A stretch of 64,000 nt of DNA, from NCBI RefSeq assembly GCF_965638725.1, contig NC_134963.1, positions 15,714,501 to 15,778,500 on the forward strand. The letters run 5' to 3'. Of the stretch, positions 49,640 through 61,794 are shown piece by piece; the stretch's first letter is position 1; each line of letters starts with the position of its first letter. The notes beneath the pieces were generated by a model, which saw only the letters and a list, made by a program, of their open reading frames with translations, had not been told where the DNA came from and searched no databases. A program made the translations under genes and the position numbers. Source of the stretch: Aptenodytes patagonicus. Lineage: Eukaryota; Chordata; Aves; Sphenisciformes; Spheniscidae.

Positions 49640-52600
49640 ACCAAAATCCTGGGCTCTAGACCGGGCTCGGGGCCTGGAAGTTAACTGTGCCAGCACCAGG
49701 TCGTGAGCAGGTCTGGTTGTCTCCCAGCACACTGCATTGAGGGCTGCGGGCTGACCCCACGGGGCTGCGCTTGCATCTGGCGTCCACACGTCCCGGCGTG
49801 CGCCGGGGCTCTGGTAGGTCACCACTAGCCGGCGTTTCGGGCTGGGATGGAGCATCCGACGCCTGCCCGCCTGTGGCGGCCCGTCCCGCCCCGCCAGCTG
49901 CCCGCGGCACCCCGAGGAAGCGCCTTCGCAATTCGGAGCAGCGGAAGTGGCTGCCGGCACGTCGAACCGCTCCTGGCAGCGGCGCGGGCCACCGCCAGCC
50001 CCGGGCGGCCGCATTTCCTTCCCCTCCGGCTCCCGGGAAGGGAAGCTGCAGTGCCTTTGCCCTCCGACGCTGCCCCAGCAACGTGCCCATCAGCAAAAAG
50101 GCTTCGGGTGCTGCAGAGGCACCCTGGCTGCCTCGCTGCCTTTTGGACCAGCCCCGAAGGAACTTTGCAGAAATTGCCCCAGAAGGGGTGAACAGCAGGG
50201 TCAGGAGAGCGAGGGGATTTTGGAGATAAAAGTGGGATGAATCCGGCGAGCCGGCCGGGTGCGTGTAGGGCCTGGGGAGGGCTGGGTGGGGAGAGTTATT
50301 ACCTCAGGTTATTTTTTGGAGGAGTTTGGATATTTCTAGGGAACTGCCCTGCCTGTGTTTTCTGCCCAGCTGGCTCCCTCCTCCCCTGTGGTTATGAAAA
50401 GATGTTTTTCAGCCAAAAATGACTTGGTTCCCCAGCCCCTCTCTGCGAGCCTTGTGACACTGCCTTTAGCGGAGGCAAAGTGGTGATCGGTGCTCAGTTG
50501 CTTTCCCACAATAGGCTGGACTCCGCTGTAAGGAAGCCAAAAAAACCTTCCGGCTCCAGAAGGGATTTAGACCAGCAAACCCATTCTGCTGCCTGAATTC
50601 AACCCCTCGCCCTGGATGTCTCCAAGCAGCTCTCGCCTCCGTCCACTCTCAGTCAAACCGGTTGCGCATCTCGGCCGGGAGGTTGAGGTTGGGAGAAAGT
50701 CCCTGGAATTGCGGACCGATGTTTGGAGATGCTGCGGCGAGCGGCTCCTCCGCAGGAGTGAGCTGCCTGCTCTGCGTCCCCGTCCCGCCTCTTCCTGGGG
50801 CTCTTCAACAGGCAGCAGACCCAGCGCATCCCCAGCCTGGCCGTAGGAAAAACTCCCCTAAACATCTCTCGCTGTGGTCGAAGCCCAGGGTTTCTTGTCC
50901 CACCTTCCACTGACGGGTATCAGATCGCTCTGCCCTGCTCCGCCGCAGCCCCTGCAACTCCCACCCCACCTTTTCCAGGCTAAGCGAGCCCTGGGCTTTT
51001 CCATCCTTTCTGGCAGGCTGTGTTTCCCGTGCCGGCTGGGTCAGGGCTTTCTTGAAGCGTTCAAATCATCCCGCGAGCTGGCGGCTGGGGGAAGAGGGGT
51101 TCCCATGCCCTGCCAGCTGCTGCTGCGGTCGCTGCCAGATCACGCTCATCCCTGCTTTGAAACCTGCCTGCACCGGTCCTGCTTCCCACCGCTCTCCCGT
51201 CCTCCAGCGCCATTTCAGTGGTCCCCATCCAGCTCAGACCCTAAGCCTGCGTCAACACCTTGCCGTCCCCCCGGCTTTGCCGGTAACCGAACCTGCGCCC
51301 AGCAGTTACCTCCGGCTGGATGCCGCCAGCCGCGTGCCCGCTGGGACAATGGCGGCAGCTCTCCTCCCGGCTCGCCCCGGGCATTTGCTGCGCAGCGCTC
51401 GCGTGCAGGCAGCTGGAGGAAATCAGAGGAGCTGGTTAGAGAAAATCTGGGCAAAGGCAAGGGAAAAAAAATCCTGGGACCTGGCAAGTTCCTACGCAAG
51501 TTTCCATGAGAAATCCAACGTGGCCATCGCTGGCCCACGTCTCTGCTGGAGCCCTCCCAGGCCTCTCCCAGGGTCAGCGGCGCTGCCAGTGCCCACCCAA
51601 CTTTCGGCAGAGTCCCAACCAAGCCTGGTCCCATGCCCGCGGCTCCGCGAGCCCCTTCTCCCACCACCACCGCCGCTGCCGGGAGGGGACAGTTCCCAGA
51701 CGCCCGGGGAGCCGACTGCCTCTTGTTGCTCCTGTGACATATTTATTGCTATCAGTATAGTCTTTAATTTCCTTTGTTTCAGAATATCTGACGGTGCAAT
51801 TAAGAAGGCCTGAAGGGAAGCATGTGTGCTCGGTCATCAGCCCTGCGGTTACTGTCTGTCTGGAAGCGGCGCTGGAGCCGGGCTCGGGGAACAGCTGCCA
51901 GCTTCCAGGCTTGTTTTCATTTTCTAAGAGGTTAGCTGAAAGCCCGATGCGAAAAGACACCCATACACACCCAGAAACCCCGCCACACACACGGAGCCAC
52001 ACACGCACATACGGAAACACACACATAAACACAGATGCGGGCCGACACGAGGAGACATAAACAGACCCGTGCGCGAAACCGGCCCCAGGGATGCGGGACA
52101 GGACCTGCGCTGTCTTTGCTTTTAACAGGTCGCAGCGCGGCGGGATGGCGATGCCGCCCGTTCGGGGTGGGGAGCGGGGAGCCTGTTGCACTTTGCACCT
52201 CCGAGCCGTGAAGTGCAGCTTGTTCTGCCCCGGCTCCGGGGCGATGGGGCAGGTCCCTCCCACTGCTCGTCCGAGACCTTTTGGGGGAAGAGCCCGGTCA
52301 CGGTAGCTGCGAAGAGGCACAGCTGGGGCTTGTTTCCTCCCGGGCTTGGCCGCGAGGCGAGCATGCGAGGATGCGCGCGAGGATGCACCCGGGGTCGGGG
52401 CTGCACAGCTCTCCCCGCCGGCACCAGGAGCCAGGCTGGTCCCCTCTGCCCAGGTGCGCTGGAAGGGGTGAAGGAAGCTTTAATACTAATAGCAGCAGGG
52501 TTAGAAAAAGAGAGAGACTTTCATTTTGCCCCCAGGGGATGGTAAAACCTGGTCCTCGAGGGGCTGCGGCTCCTGGTGCCCTGGGGACCGGTGGTGCCGG
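49640..52600. promoter_or_regulatory. Orphan GC-rich, CpG-containing island
   Basis: A GC-rich block with frequent CG dinucleotides, densest at about 49.75-50.1 kb and 51.2-52.4 kb. It lies about 10 kb from both HORMAD2 and LIF coding sequence. Open frames of up to 253 codons (plus) and 248 codons (minus) overlap on opposite strands, with Pro/Arg/Ala-rich low-complexity content, so I do not call them genes. It could be a noncoding-RNA promoter, a LIF enhancer or simply isochore composition. Confidence 0.4.
51955..52038 (+). repeat. Imperfect CA-rich microsatellite
   Basis: A degenerate ACAC-rich stretch (CACACACACGGAGCCACACA, CGCACATACGGAAACACACA) within the orphan GC-rich block. Confidence 0.85.
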
Positions 52601-53240
52601 GGTGATGAGCACTGGGGAGAGCCAGTACTGCCCCACACGAGGCTGACGTACAGCAGCACTGAGGTGGGGTGTTTGGCAGCAGAGTTTGGCAGCACCAAGG
52701 TGGGGGTGACCGCAGCTTCCGCATGGAAAGCCCCATCCCGGAGCCCGGCGGGCATCTCGCCACGCATGCCAGGAGGGGACGGACTTTGCCCACCCGGCAG
52801 TGCCCTCCCTGCCCCACAGCCATGCGCAGAGCCCGTGTGGGAAGTGCCAGGCCAGGAAAAAAGCAAGCAGAAATCTTTCTAGGAGCAGACAAATGAGTCA
52901 GGCGCGTCGTTCCCGGCAGGTTTGTGCCTCGCGGCGCCCCAGCTGCGGAGGAGGAGAGTCTCCGGTGGCTGGTAAAGGCTGGGTTCATGCTGCAGCTTCC
53001 CCACCGCCGTGGGGGCTCGTTTGGGGCTTGCTCCTCTCCCAGCTCCTGTCTTCACAAGACGTGTAGGAACCTCCTATCTCTGGAGCCTCGGGCCCTTAGT
53101 CAAATCCCGCACATGCTCGCCCGGCGGGATTGCACGCACACCTTGTTTTCTTAGGAAATGAGACTCAAGGAACCAGTCACTGGGGAGAGGAGAGCGTGAC
53201 CTGTGCCGGGTAGCACTGTCAATGCACTTCATTTTGTTGC

Positions 53241-53250
53241 AATAAATAAA
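53241..53250 (+). other. Overlapping polyadenylation-type hexamers (AATAAATAAA)
   Basis: Two overlapping AATAAA hexamers after a T-rich stretch, downstream of the GC-rich island on the plus strand. They could end a plus-strand noncoding transcript that starts in the island. No exon supports such a transcript. Confidence 0.25.
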
Positions 53251-56200
53251 CACGTCAACTGTTCTGGCCCCCAAAAGTGTCCCAGATGCCGCTAAAGCCA
53301 GTGGAGACGCTTGGCATCCTTGCGGTGAGCTCAGCACCTGGGTGAGGGAGGTGCAGCTGAGCTCAGCGGGGACGGCAGGGTGCCTGTCAGGGCCGAATTG
53401 CTGCCCTGCTGCTGCCACGGGCTGGGGGTCCCCGGCGGTGGGGTCCTGCTGGGGTTGGGTGCCACGCGGTAGAGGCGGTGAGCAGGGTGCTATAGGTGCC
53501 ATAGGGTCGGGCATCCCCCAGTTTTAGCTGGGAGCGTCTCCCGCTCTCCCCGCAGTGCCGGTGGGCTGGAGGTGCTGCCGCTCCCTGGGGTCGGAGAGCC
53601 TGGGGAGACCAAAGAGCAGGTGGACGCTTCAGAGAGGGACAGATTCGGTCTCAGTCATGGCTATTCTCTTCTGCCATCTCCCTTTAAAGTCGAAAGAAAT
53701 CTCTGCTTCCCATTTTCTCTGTTTCTCCAGGAATATCCGCTGCCTTTGCTCATTTTCTGACTTTTTCTCTATCTTGGTGGGAAAATGGTGGCAGGGGCTC
53801 ATCTTCCCACGGAGCCACGCTGATGTACAGCCAAAGATGCCACAACCCCCTTTGCTCTTCGGGTCTGGGGACTGCAAGCCGTGGCAGCAGGAGGGACGCG
53901 GGGGGCTTCCGTGGCATGTGCCTGCTCAGCCATGCCATGCCGCCCTGGCTCCCGGGACCATGGGGAGCCATCACGGCTCCCGCTCAGTCCCGGGGCTGGT
54001 CCTTCTCCACCATCCCCACCATCCTGGTGGGTCTCTCCCGGTGATGCCCGCTACTCTGGGAGCCTGCTCAGGGCTTGGTTCCCAACCATTCAGCCCTGCC
54101 AGCCCTCTGCCACTTCCCCAAGTTCCATCCCTTTCCTTGGGTGACATCTTCCCCTTGAGCCCTGATTTTTCCCCTCCCCGGCCAGGGGCTCTCTAGGTTC
54201 AGGCCATCTGAAATGCCGTTGTTAAGCAGATGCACCTCAAATAATAGCTTCAGCACCGAAGGTCCTGCCACATTTTGGGCTTGTGGTCTGCAAGGGAGAC
54301 TCAGCGTCGCATGAGACCCCGAGCAGAGCAGGGATGGAAGAGCCGGGGTGTTTGCTCCCTTTCTGACCCCGCTGGCTGGGTGCTCTGCACGCTGTGTGTC
54401 TTATCAGGGTTTGGTTGGGGTGCCGAGTGCTTTATCGAGGCTCCTCCATCAGTAGCGAGAGCACCCAGGGCTGCGGAAGTTTCCCTGTCCTCTGATGGCG
54501 ATAGCTGTGCTGAGATAACCCCCGCCCATCAGATACCCGGGTCTGGCCCCTGCGCATCACTCCCGGCGAAGGACGAGGCAACACATCCCGTCCTCGATGG
54601 AGCGTGATGGAGAAGGGTCCCCTAAGCCCTGTGCAAGGCGTAGGGGGGTTCCCCAGCCAGCCCCGAATTGGGGTGCGGCAAGGAGAGGACTCTCCAGCAG
54701 CTCTGCCAGGGCTGGATTTGACCCCGCTCCAAGCTCACCCGCTGTGAGACTAAACACTTGCTTAGCAAAGCTGCCGACAAGGGTCTCGGGGGACCACTGG
54801 GGATGTGTCATCCAGCTCCCGAGCCAGCCCCGAGCTCCAGCGGTGTCACACAGTGAGTGGCTCCGCCGGGGGGTCTGAATCCGGCCCCCACCCTCCCCCT
54901 GGCTCTTGCTGGCCCACGCCAAGTCCCCCGCCGGGCACGGAGGCGATTCTCGGAGCCGAGTCCTGCGACAGAGGTTGCGTTCATCTCGCCTCCAGCCCAT
55001 TGTCTTGTTTATTTGTTACGGTTGGTCTCCAATTAGGAGTTTGAGCCATTCGGGGCAAGGGCTGTTTCTTCCCATGCGAACGTGCGGTTCCCGCGTCGCC
55101 GAGCTGTGATGTGGTTGGGGACCCGCAGGAGCATCTGCTATTGCAGCAACAGTGCCCGGGGATGAATGCGTTTCAGATGGGCTTGGCTCTTCTTTCCGTG
55201 CTCGGGCCAGCGGCCAGCCCAAGACGGTGAGGAAGAGCCGCCGGCCGGCCCTTTGGATGCGATGTTCCCCTCCTCGGGGACCCGCCGGGACCCAGCCTGG
55301 GGTCAGGGGCCTGCCGGGGCAATCGTTACTGGCCTAATGCGTCTCCCAAATATTGAGCCTTGGGAGGACCTTCCGGATGGGGAAGGGGCTCTGCCATGGG
55401 CACTAGCGGGTCCAACCCCAGCCCGGGTGGACACAGGGGCAGGAGGGATGCTCCAACTGGGATCTTTCAGGGAACGGTCCAACCGCCATCCCCGGCCTTG
55501 CCCGCGGGGTCAGCCCCGGTCGGGATGCTCGTGCCGGCTCGAGCCCCGGGGATGCAGCACAGGGCACCCGCCACCCACCCCGCGGGGGATGCGGAGCTGA
55601 CGGTGCCCCGGCACCGCACCTGCAGCCCGCGGACGGCAAGTCTGGTCTGGCCGGTGGCCCCGGGGCAGTGGCGCGGACCCGTCCGGCCGGGTTGCGCGCG
55701 GCGTCAGCACATGATCCGCGCCGCGGGGCCAAGGTCTGAGGTCAGTTAGTCACACCCAGGCAGCAGCACTGACTTCACTGCGGGCAGGAGCAGCTCCTCA
55801 CGTACCGCGCTCCCCCAAGGCAGTGCTGACCCGCCGCTCGGGGCCGCGCACCGATGGTCAGACTGCTCCGTTATCGGGGCGCAGGCATCGCTCCCATTAC
55901 AACGAATGGCTCCCCGGAGCCCCCCTTGGCTCTCGCCCCAGCCAAAGTAGTTTCTCTGGTCCTAGGGCTGGAGGGGAACGGCTAACGGGGTCCCGCCGGT
56001 CCCGCCGGGGAAGCTGCAGCGCCGGTTCCCCCCGGGTGCTTGCGGTCCGGCTCATGGGGCAGGCCCGCTTCCCCCGAGTGCCGGCTGGGTGGGATCGGCC
56101 GCTGGCTGAGGTCACTGAAAGCCCTTTCCATCTCCCCCGAGTTTGGGACGTCTGCTGAGTGCGGGGCGATGCATCCTGGCTCCCAGAAGCTGGGGCGATG

Positions 56201-56905
56201 GCATGAGCTGGGGGCCGCCTCCAGTCCCAACCCCGAAACCCCAGGGTAGGGCGAAGGATGGGTTTTTGGAATTTTAGGGTCTTGTCCACGCTTCGGCAAG
56301 ATCTGCATTTCCAGGGAAGGAAGAGTTAATCCCCCGCCCGCCGCTAATGAGCCTTAACTGGGAATGACCCGACACCGGGGAGAAGTGAACCCATTGTCCT
56401 CCCCTGCGTTTGACTGTCTTCCAGGGAGACTCATGAAACGCAGAGCCCGGGCGTGAGTTCCCAATTTATGTCAGGAGGCTCTGATTTATTCTATTTATTT
56501 ATTTTTGCCATCTGGTTGAGGAGGGACATTGAACGCAAGCGTGAGAAATCCAGATGTGCACAACTCCTCGCTGCTGCGCTCACTGCGCAGAACCTCATCC
56601 CCAGCCCAGCTCCCGGCCCTGCAGAGCTCGACTCGACCCCCCGGCCCGCTGCCACCCCTCGAGCCCCCGGGAACGGGTCGATGGCACCCGCGGGCACCTG
56701 CCACGTCCCCGGCGGCGATGAGGTGTGGATATTTACAGGCAGACAGGCTCAGCCTGGATGCCCAGCCCTGGACTTCCAGCATATGAGATGTTGGCCATAC
56801 GCTGGCCTGGTAGCGATAGTCGTGGGGACACCCAGGTGTCCCCAGACACGGGTCGTGCTCTCCCCTCCGAGGCTGCTGCTGTGCCCTGCCCCGTTCCTGT
56901 GTTTT

Positions 56906-56924
56906 GGGGGGGGGGGGGGGGGGG
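56906..56924 (+). repeat. Poly-G run (19 G)
   Basis: Nineteen consecutive G followed by TTGTATTGG in the GC-rich DNA downstream of LIF. It is a potential quadruplex and an assembly-error hotspot. Confidence 0.95.
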
Positions 56925-57889
56925 TTGTATTGGTTTGAGGACATCTCACGGTGCAGGCAAGAAATGGGCCCCGCAAATGGGCTGCGATCCTGGGCACCCT
57001 CCAGGGCAGTGGCACAGGGGACACCCAGGGTCCCTTCCCTGGAGTCAGGGTGGGATGATGGAAGAAAGCCACACCGCGCCTGGGGACCCACCGCGGCATC
57101 CAGGAATGTCCCCGGGTGCCTCCACTGTGGGGCGGGGAAGCCGGCACCATTTTGGGGCTCATCCCCTGCCATGAAGGGGCAGCCGGGGCCGGGCTGGAGC
57201 TGGGCACCGCTCCCCCTGCCGTCACCGCTGGTGTGGCACGAGGCTGCCCGCAGTGGTGCCGTTTTGGGGGGGGAAAACTGATGCCGTGAAACCTCCTATA
57301 GGAACCAGGGGACACAACCAGGCAGTGTGACCCGGCAGGGCAAGGAAAGAGGGGTTTTTTGGGGGGACTTATAAATTTTTGCGATGATTTTTTTGGTCGG
57401 GGCTCCTCCGAGACACGAGAGATGATCACACAGGATCTTAGCTCATCCGCTTGCTGTCTCATGCCTGGGAGGTTTGGCCGGAGGCCCGAGGGCTCCGGAG
57501 GAGGAGGAAAATTTCATCATCCTGCTCCAACGTCTCCTGTATAATCAGCCTCTTGTTAACCGATACAGCCCCATGCGAGACGCTCGCAGAGGACCGGGGC
57601 ACTGGTGGAGCCTTAGGTGGTCTTGGCCCTGGCGAAGCTTTGCTGAGCCTCTCCCAGGGCTGCCTGGGAAGTGGCTGTGATTTTATTTGCACCCCCCCCC
57701 CCGCCCCCCCGCACGCACTCACTTACCTCCCTCTGCCTCTTCCCAGCCGGCTTCGGCGTTTCCCCGTACCCCCAGGCACCGCCAGCATTGCCAGCGCGTG
57801 GCTCCCTGCACTACGATGCTCCCCACACCGTGATGGTCCCCGCAGCCTCCTGGTGCTTTTGGGAAGCCAGAGAGTGTCAATTTAAGCAT

Positions 57890-57903
57890 CCCCCCCCCCC
57901 CCC
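57890..57903 (+). repeat. Poly-C run (14 C)
   Basis: Fourteen consecutive C between TTTAAGCAT and GAGGAAAATG, about 0.2 kb past the candidate LIF polyadenylation signal. A similar C-rich tract interrupted by one G lies at 57692-57710. Confidence 0.95.
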
Positions 57904-58116
57904 GAGGAAAATGCCTTCACAATCAGCCATCCCACAGGAGATGGGAAGGGAATAAGGAGCAAGGGGACAGGGGACGGTGACCCCCCAGACAGCAGCGATG
58001 CTTGAGGGGTTTTTGGGGCAGCCCCGAGGGTGTTTCAGGGGAGAAGCAGAGGTATTGGAGGGTGAGCGCGAAGGGAACCCAGCAAAGAGGAGCCGAATAC
58101 AGTCCATTTCTGTTGG

Positions 58117-58122
58117 TTTATT
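58117..58122 (-). terminator. LIF: Candidate LIF polyadenylation signal
   Basis: AATAAA on the minus strand (TTTATT on plus), about 1.03 kb downstream of the LIF stop codon and after the AU-rich part of the presumed 3' UTR. Confidence 0.55.
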
Positions 58123-58192
58123 TAAAAAAAGGGGGAAAAGAAGTATAAAAAAATAAATATTTAAATAGAATTCTATATATATATTACCACAA

Positions 58193-58239
58193 ATCTTATT
58201 ATTAATTATTATTAATTATTATTATTAATAACGTTATTA
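58193..58239. repeat. AT-rich trinucleotide tract
   Basis: Repeats of ATT/TTA (ATTATTAATTATTATTAATT and onwards) close to the presumed 3' end of LIF. It is AT-only apart from one CG and lies inside GC-rich DNA. Confidence 0.9.
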
Positions 58240-59149
58240 AAAGTCAGGTCAGAGCACTCAGTGCACGCTGGGCTTTCCACCGAGGCAATAAATAACCCTT
58301 ACAGCCCGCTCTGGTGCCAGGAGCGAGCCAGCTCCTCCTGCCACCGGCCTGGGGCCCGTCCCCGCATCCCTGCATCCCCACACAGGGGCTGCGTTCGGCC
58401 GTGCGAAGCCCAGCCCTTGGCCGCTAGTACATTCAGAGCCCTTCCGATGGGAAAAGCACTTTTCTGAAGGGGAGGGACGGGACCCCTGCGCCCCGCCGTG
58501 CCCGCGCGGGGGGGGACGATGGTCCCTGGTGGGGCAGCTGCCGGCTCTGTCCCCAGCGGGTGGCCTCGTCCGAGACGGCAGGACCCAGCCCCAGCCGCTG
58601 CAGCCACCCCAGTACCCTCAGTTCGGCTCCTTGTGGGGGAGCCCAGCTCCAAAATGTGCAGGGGGAGCGTGTCCCTGCGTCCCCATGTCCCCACCAGCCG
58701 CAGCATCCCGGCGTCCTTCGTCCCAATCCTTTTTCCCAGGGAAGTGGAGGCTTTCTGACGATGCTCGAGGATGTCTGTCAGGTTGCTCTCCATGATGGAA
58801 GAGACTGGCCATGGGGGACAGTCCAGCCCCGTCGCCAGCTCCTCGCAGCACCCGCAGCTCCCCGCAGCCCGTGGGAGCACGGGGACGGCTGAGGCGCATC
58901 CCGGGACCAGCCCGCGCCCCAGCATCACCTCGGGGATGTGCTGCCTCATCCCGCTGGATGCCGGCCCCAGCTCTGCTCCACCTGGGACACACCGGGCTGC
59001 AACGTTCACCCCCCCAAGGGGCAAATAAATTACCAGAGGGCGGATGGGACTAGCACAGGATCGGGGTAATAAATAGGAAGGCAGGAGTTCAGGAGGCAGC
59101 GGTGAGGGGACGGCTGGCGGGGGAGAGGCAGAGGAGCCGGGGCGGGCGC

Positions 59150-61729
59150 TCACGGGGGGCTGAGGTGAGGTAGGAGGATGCGGGCCGCCTGGGCAATGAC
59201 CTGCACGTACTTCCTGAGCACCTGGCAGCCCTGCTGCTTCTTCTTGAAGGCGCTTTTGCCCTTGGAGCTCTCCCCGTAGCTGACATCCACCTGGAAGACA
59301 TTGTAGTTCTTGCAGAGGAGGCAGGTGAGGTTGGAGATGAGGCCCCGGGTGGTCTTGGTGGTGTTGTGGAGCCGGTCGAGGAGCTCCTTGGCCGTGGGGT
59401 TGAGCTCCTCCTGGTCGCGCGTGATGTTCCCCAGCGAGGCGTTGAGGAAGGCGAAGAGCTTGTACATGGCCACCATGACCTCCTTCCTCTCGCTCGTCCG
59501 GTTGACACGGAAAGCGGGGAAGAAGACGCCGCCGGGGTTGCAGAGCTTGTCGGTCTCACTGCTGAACGGCTCTCCCTGGCACTTCAGCTGGGGGGAGAGG
59601 CAAGTGTCACCCCCATGTCCCCTGTCCCCCCCCCCGCCACCTTCTGCCACTGTCCCCCACAGTGTCCCCAGTCCTCCCCCTTCATGCACTTGATGGAGCA
59701 AACAGCCCCGGGGGTCCCCGCGGGGACCGGCCATCCCTGAGCACCACTTACATAGAGGCTGAAGAGGTCCTGGGCGGTGGCGTTGAGCAGTGCGACCTGC
59801 CTGCGGGTCTGCTCCTGGACGTTGGAGCGGCACAAGCCGTGACCGGGGCAGCCGGGGCCGGTCACCAGCAGCACCCGGCCGGCCACCGGCCGCCGCTGCA
59901 GCAGGAGCAGGGCCATGAAGGGCACGACGCCTGTGCGGGGAGAGAGGCGGGCGTCACGGCGGGGACCAAGCCAGTGGGGGTCCGTGGGGACCGTACTGCC
60001 GCTGATGGCCTGGGCAGGTCGCGGTGCAGAGCATCTCCCGAGGATGCCCCCAGCCCCGGGCACCCAAGGGGAGGGCATCCAGCCAGAGCGGGGAGCCATC
60101 CTGCTCGGGTGGGGGTCTGACTGGGCTGGCAGCCCCCAGACCCCCCACTTTGCCGTCCTGGCCGTGCCGAGGCTCCCGTCCCCATTCCCCCTCACCTGCC
60201 CCCCGGCAGGCGCTCCCCTGCCTCCCTTCCCGGCGGGGCGCCTCACGGCATTCCCACATTTCGCAACCGGCCCAGTGACGACCTGTCGGGTTTAACCAAA
60301 TATGCAAAGTGCTTTCCCCTCCGTTATCCTCGCCGGGCGCTGCAGGAGTGAGGCCCCACCCCAGCCCCGGCTGACTCAGCGGGGGCGCCCGCAAGGAAAC
60401 CTGCCTTCGGCGTCCCCCCGCTCCCTCCTGCCTCCAGCCCCACCGCCTGCCTCAGTTTCCCTGTCTGAGAAGTGGGCGCAGTGCCGAGGAGCCCCGGGGA
60501 GAGACGCTGCAGCTGCCGGAGTCGCCGGCCAGGAAATCCCTGGACGCGGAACAAGGAGACCCTTGAGCCGCCGGCAGCTGGGTCGCCCCGGCATCCCCCT
60601 CCTGCCAGCGGGGTGAGAGTGGGGTGCTCCAACCCCTCATCCCTGGGGACCCCCCAAACCAGCACCTCTGCTTGGGGAGGCCAAACGACCTCCGGAGCCC
60701 TGCCACCGCGCTCTGCATCCCCAGGGCAGGGTACCCCGGGGGGGGGTGGGGGGGGTGTCCCTGGGGGATCCCTGCCACCGGGTGACCTGGCTGCCGCCGG
60801 CAGCACCCTGGCAGGGTGAGGCCCCCGTGCGATGCTGCAGGGATGCTGCCAGGCGAAGTCCCCGGGCCGTGACGAGCGCCGAAGCTGCCCGCACTTGTCA
60901 GCGCCTCCGACGTGCCGCCGGTGCCGGGTAATCCAAGCCTTGCTTTATTTACCCTGCCCAGGTGGGAAAGGACTTACCTGGGCGTGTTGCGATCCCCAAC
61001 CCGCCGCTCCCCTCCTGCGCAGGACAGGGGGGACCCTTCCTCCCCACACCCCTGGGGCCCTGGGTGCTCCCATGGGATGCAGACACCCTGACCCCCCGCA
61101 AGCCCCTCTCTCTGCGCCCCCCCCCCCCCCCCCCGGCCACTGCCTTCTGCCCATTTCACAGCTGGGCAGAGTGAGACTCAGCACCCACGTGTGCCAGGGG
61201 CTGGCTGGGTGGGGGAGTCCCGGGTGGGTGCTGCCCCATGGGACCCCCCAGCACTGCCGCTGGGGTGGCGGCCGCTCCCTCCAACCTCCCCCCTCGTGCA
61301 CTTGGCAGCCTCCCCATCCCTCCAGTGCTCCCGACGCAGTGGCGGTACGCGGCATCGAGAGACCCAGAAGGAGGAAAAGCGGGAGGGGGAGAAAAATATA
61401 TAAAAAAGCCAAAAAAGCCCCCCCCAAAAAAAAACCCTCCCCCCGCTTGTTTTTTTTTTTTTTTTGGAAGCATTTCCAGTTATATAAGTGTCCAGATGTT
61501 GGCTGCACCGCGCCAGCGCCGCGCTTCGCTCCCCGCTGCCAATTCCCAGAGATGCTCATCCCGGGGGAACGCAGCACTGCGGGAGCTCTCGCTCCGGCTC
61601 CGGCGGCGAACCGGGACCCGCCTGTGACCGAGCATCACCGGGAAAAGGGGGGGGGGGGAGAAGGGGGGAGAAGGGGAAATAATTTCCCCAAAGTTGATTT
61701 TTTTTTTTACCTGCCGGCACGAACTTCAT
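59150..61729 (-). CDS. LIF: Leukemia inhibitory factor (IL-6 family cytokine)
   Basis: A secreted four-helix-bundle cytokine that signals through LIFR and gp130 to JAK-STAT3. Coding exons are 61729-61711 (19 nt), 59930-59752 (179 nt) and 59587-59150 (438 nt), joined in frame to give 211 aa. The 19- and 179-nt sizes equal those I recall for mammalian LIF. A signal peptide occupies about residues 1-24 (MKFVPAG then VVPFMALLLL). Conserved parts include QGEPF (70-74), DKLC (79-82), SLGNITRDQ (117-125), DVSYG (167-171) and the receptor-contact F180...K183 in FKKKQQGC. Six N-glycosylation sequons occur at N56, N95, N115, N120, N141 and N152. Cysteines lie at 34, 40, 69, 82, 155, 158 and 187. Six correspond to the mammalian disulfide set; C69 is extra. 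OSM, the usual neighbour, would be expected right of the window. Confidence 0.97.
61117..61134 (+). repeat. Poly-C run (18 C) in LIF intron 1
   Basis: Eighteen consecutive C, so poly-G in the LIF pre-mRNA. It lies in intron 1, between coding exons 61729-61711 and 59930-59752. Confidence 0.95.
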
Positions 61730-61794
61730 TGTGAGCCGCGTCCCGGGAGCGACTTAATAGAGATTGGTGTTGGCAGAGGAAGTTTTCAGAAATT

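Larger units (their letters stand above)
40500..58100. other. HORMAD2-LIF intergenic region, no supportable gene
   Basis: Open frames are short up to about 48 kb and show no family I recognise. From about 49 kb the DNA becomes GC-rich and long frames appear on both strands at once, which is what GC-rich noncoding DNA produces. Features inside it (SINE and CR1 relics, GC island, simple repeats) are listed separately. The order HORMAD2-LIF with no gene between agrees with my recollection of the human locus. Confidence 0.6.
58117..59149 (-). promoter_or_regulatory. LIF: LIF 3' UTR with AU-rich elements
   Basis: The stretch between the LIF stop and the AATAAA above. On the transcript strand it contains the nonamer TTATTTATT (58287-58295), TATTTATT (59068-59075), and TATTTAAATATTTATTT in the block at 58152-58168. 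A (TAA/TTA)n AT-rich tract lies at 58193-58239. Such ATTTA-bearing elements are typical of short-lived cytokine mRNAs bound by TTP- and AUF1-type proteins. The surrounding DNA is GC-rich, so the AT islands stand out. The 3' end is inferred only from the hexamer. Confidence 0.6.

Noticed and set aside
51052..51813. 253-codon plus-strand frame, and 248-codon minus frame 51574-52320
   Set aside because: They overlap on opposite strands in a GC-rich block and their translations are low-complexity with no recognisable motifs. Kept only as a possible noncoding or regulatory island.
56495..57462. Minus-strand frames of 225 and 237 codons downstream of LIF
   Set aside because: Pro/Gly/Ser-rich, interrupted by the poly-G run, in competing frames, with no family match or supporting splice sites.
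60832..61734. 300-codon plus-strand frame antisense to LIF intron 1 and exon 1
   Set aside because: It runs through the poly-C and poly-A/T tracts (poly-Pro, KKKK, FFFF). It is a shadow of GC-rich intron sequence, and the real gene is LIF on the other strand.
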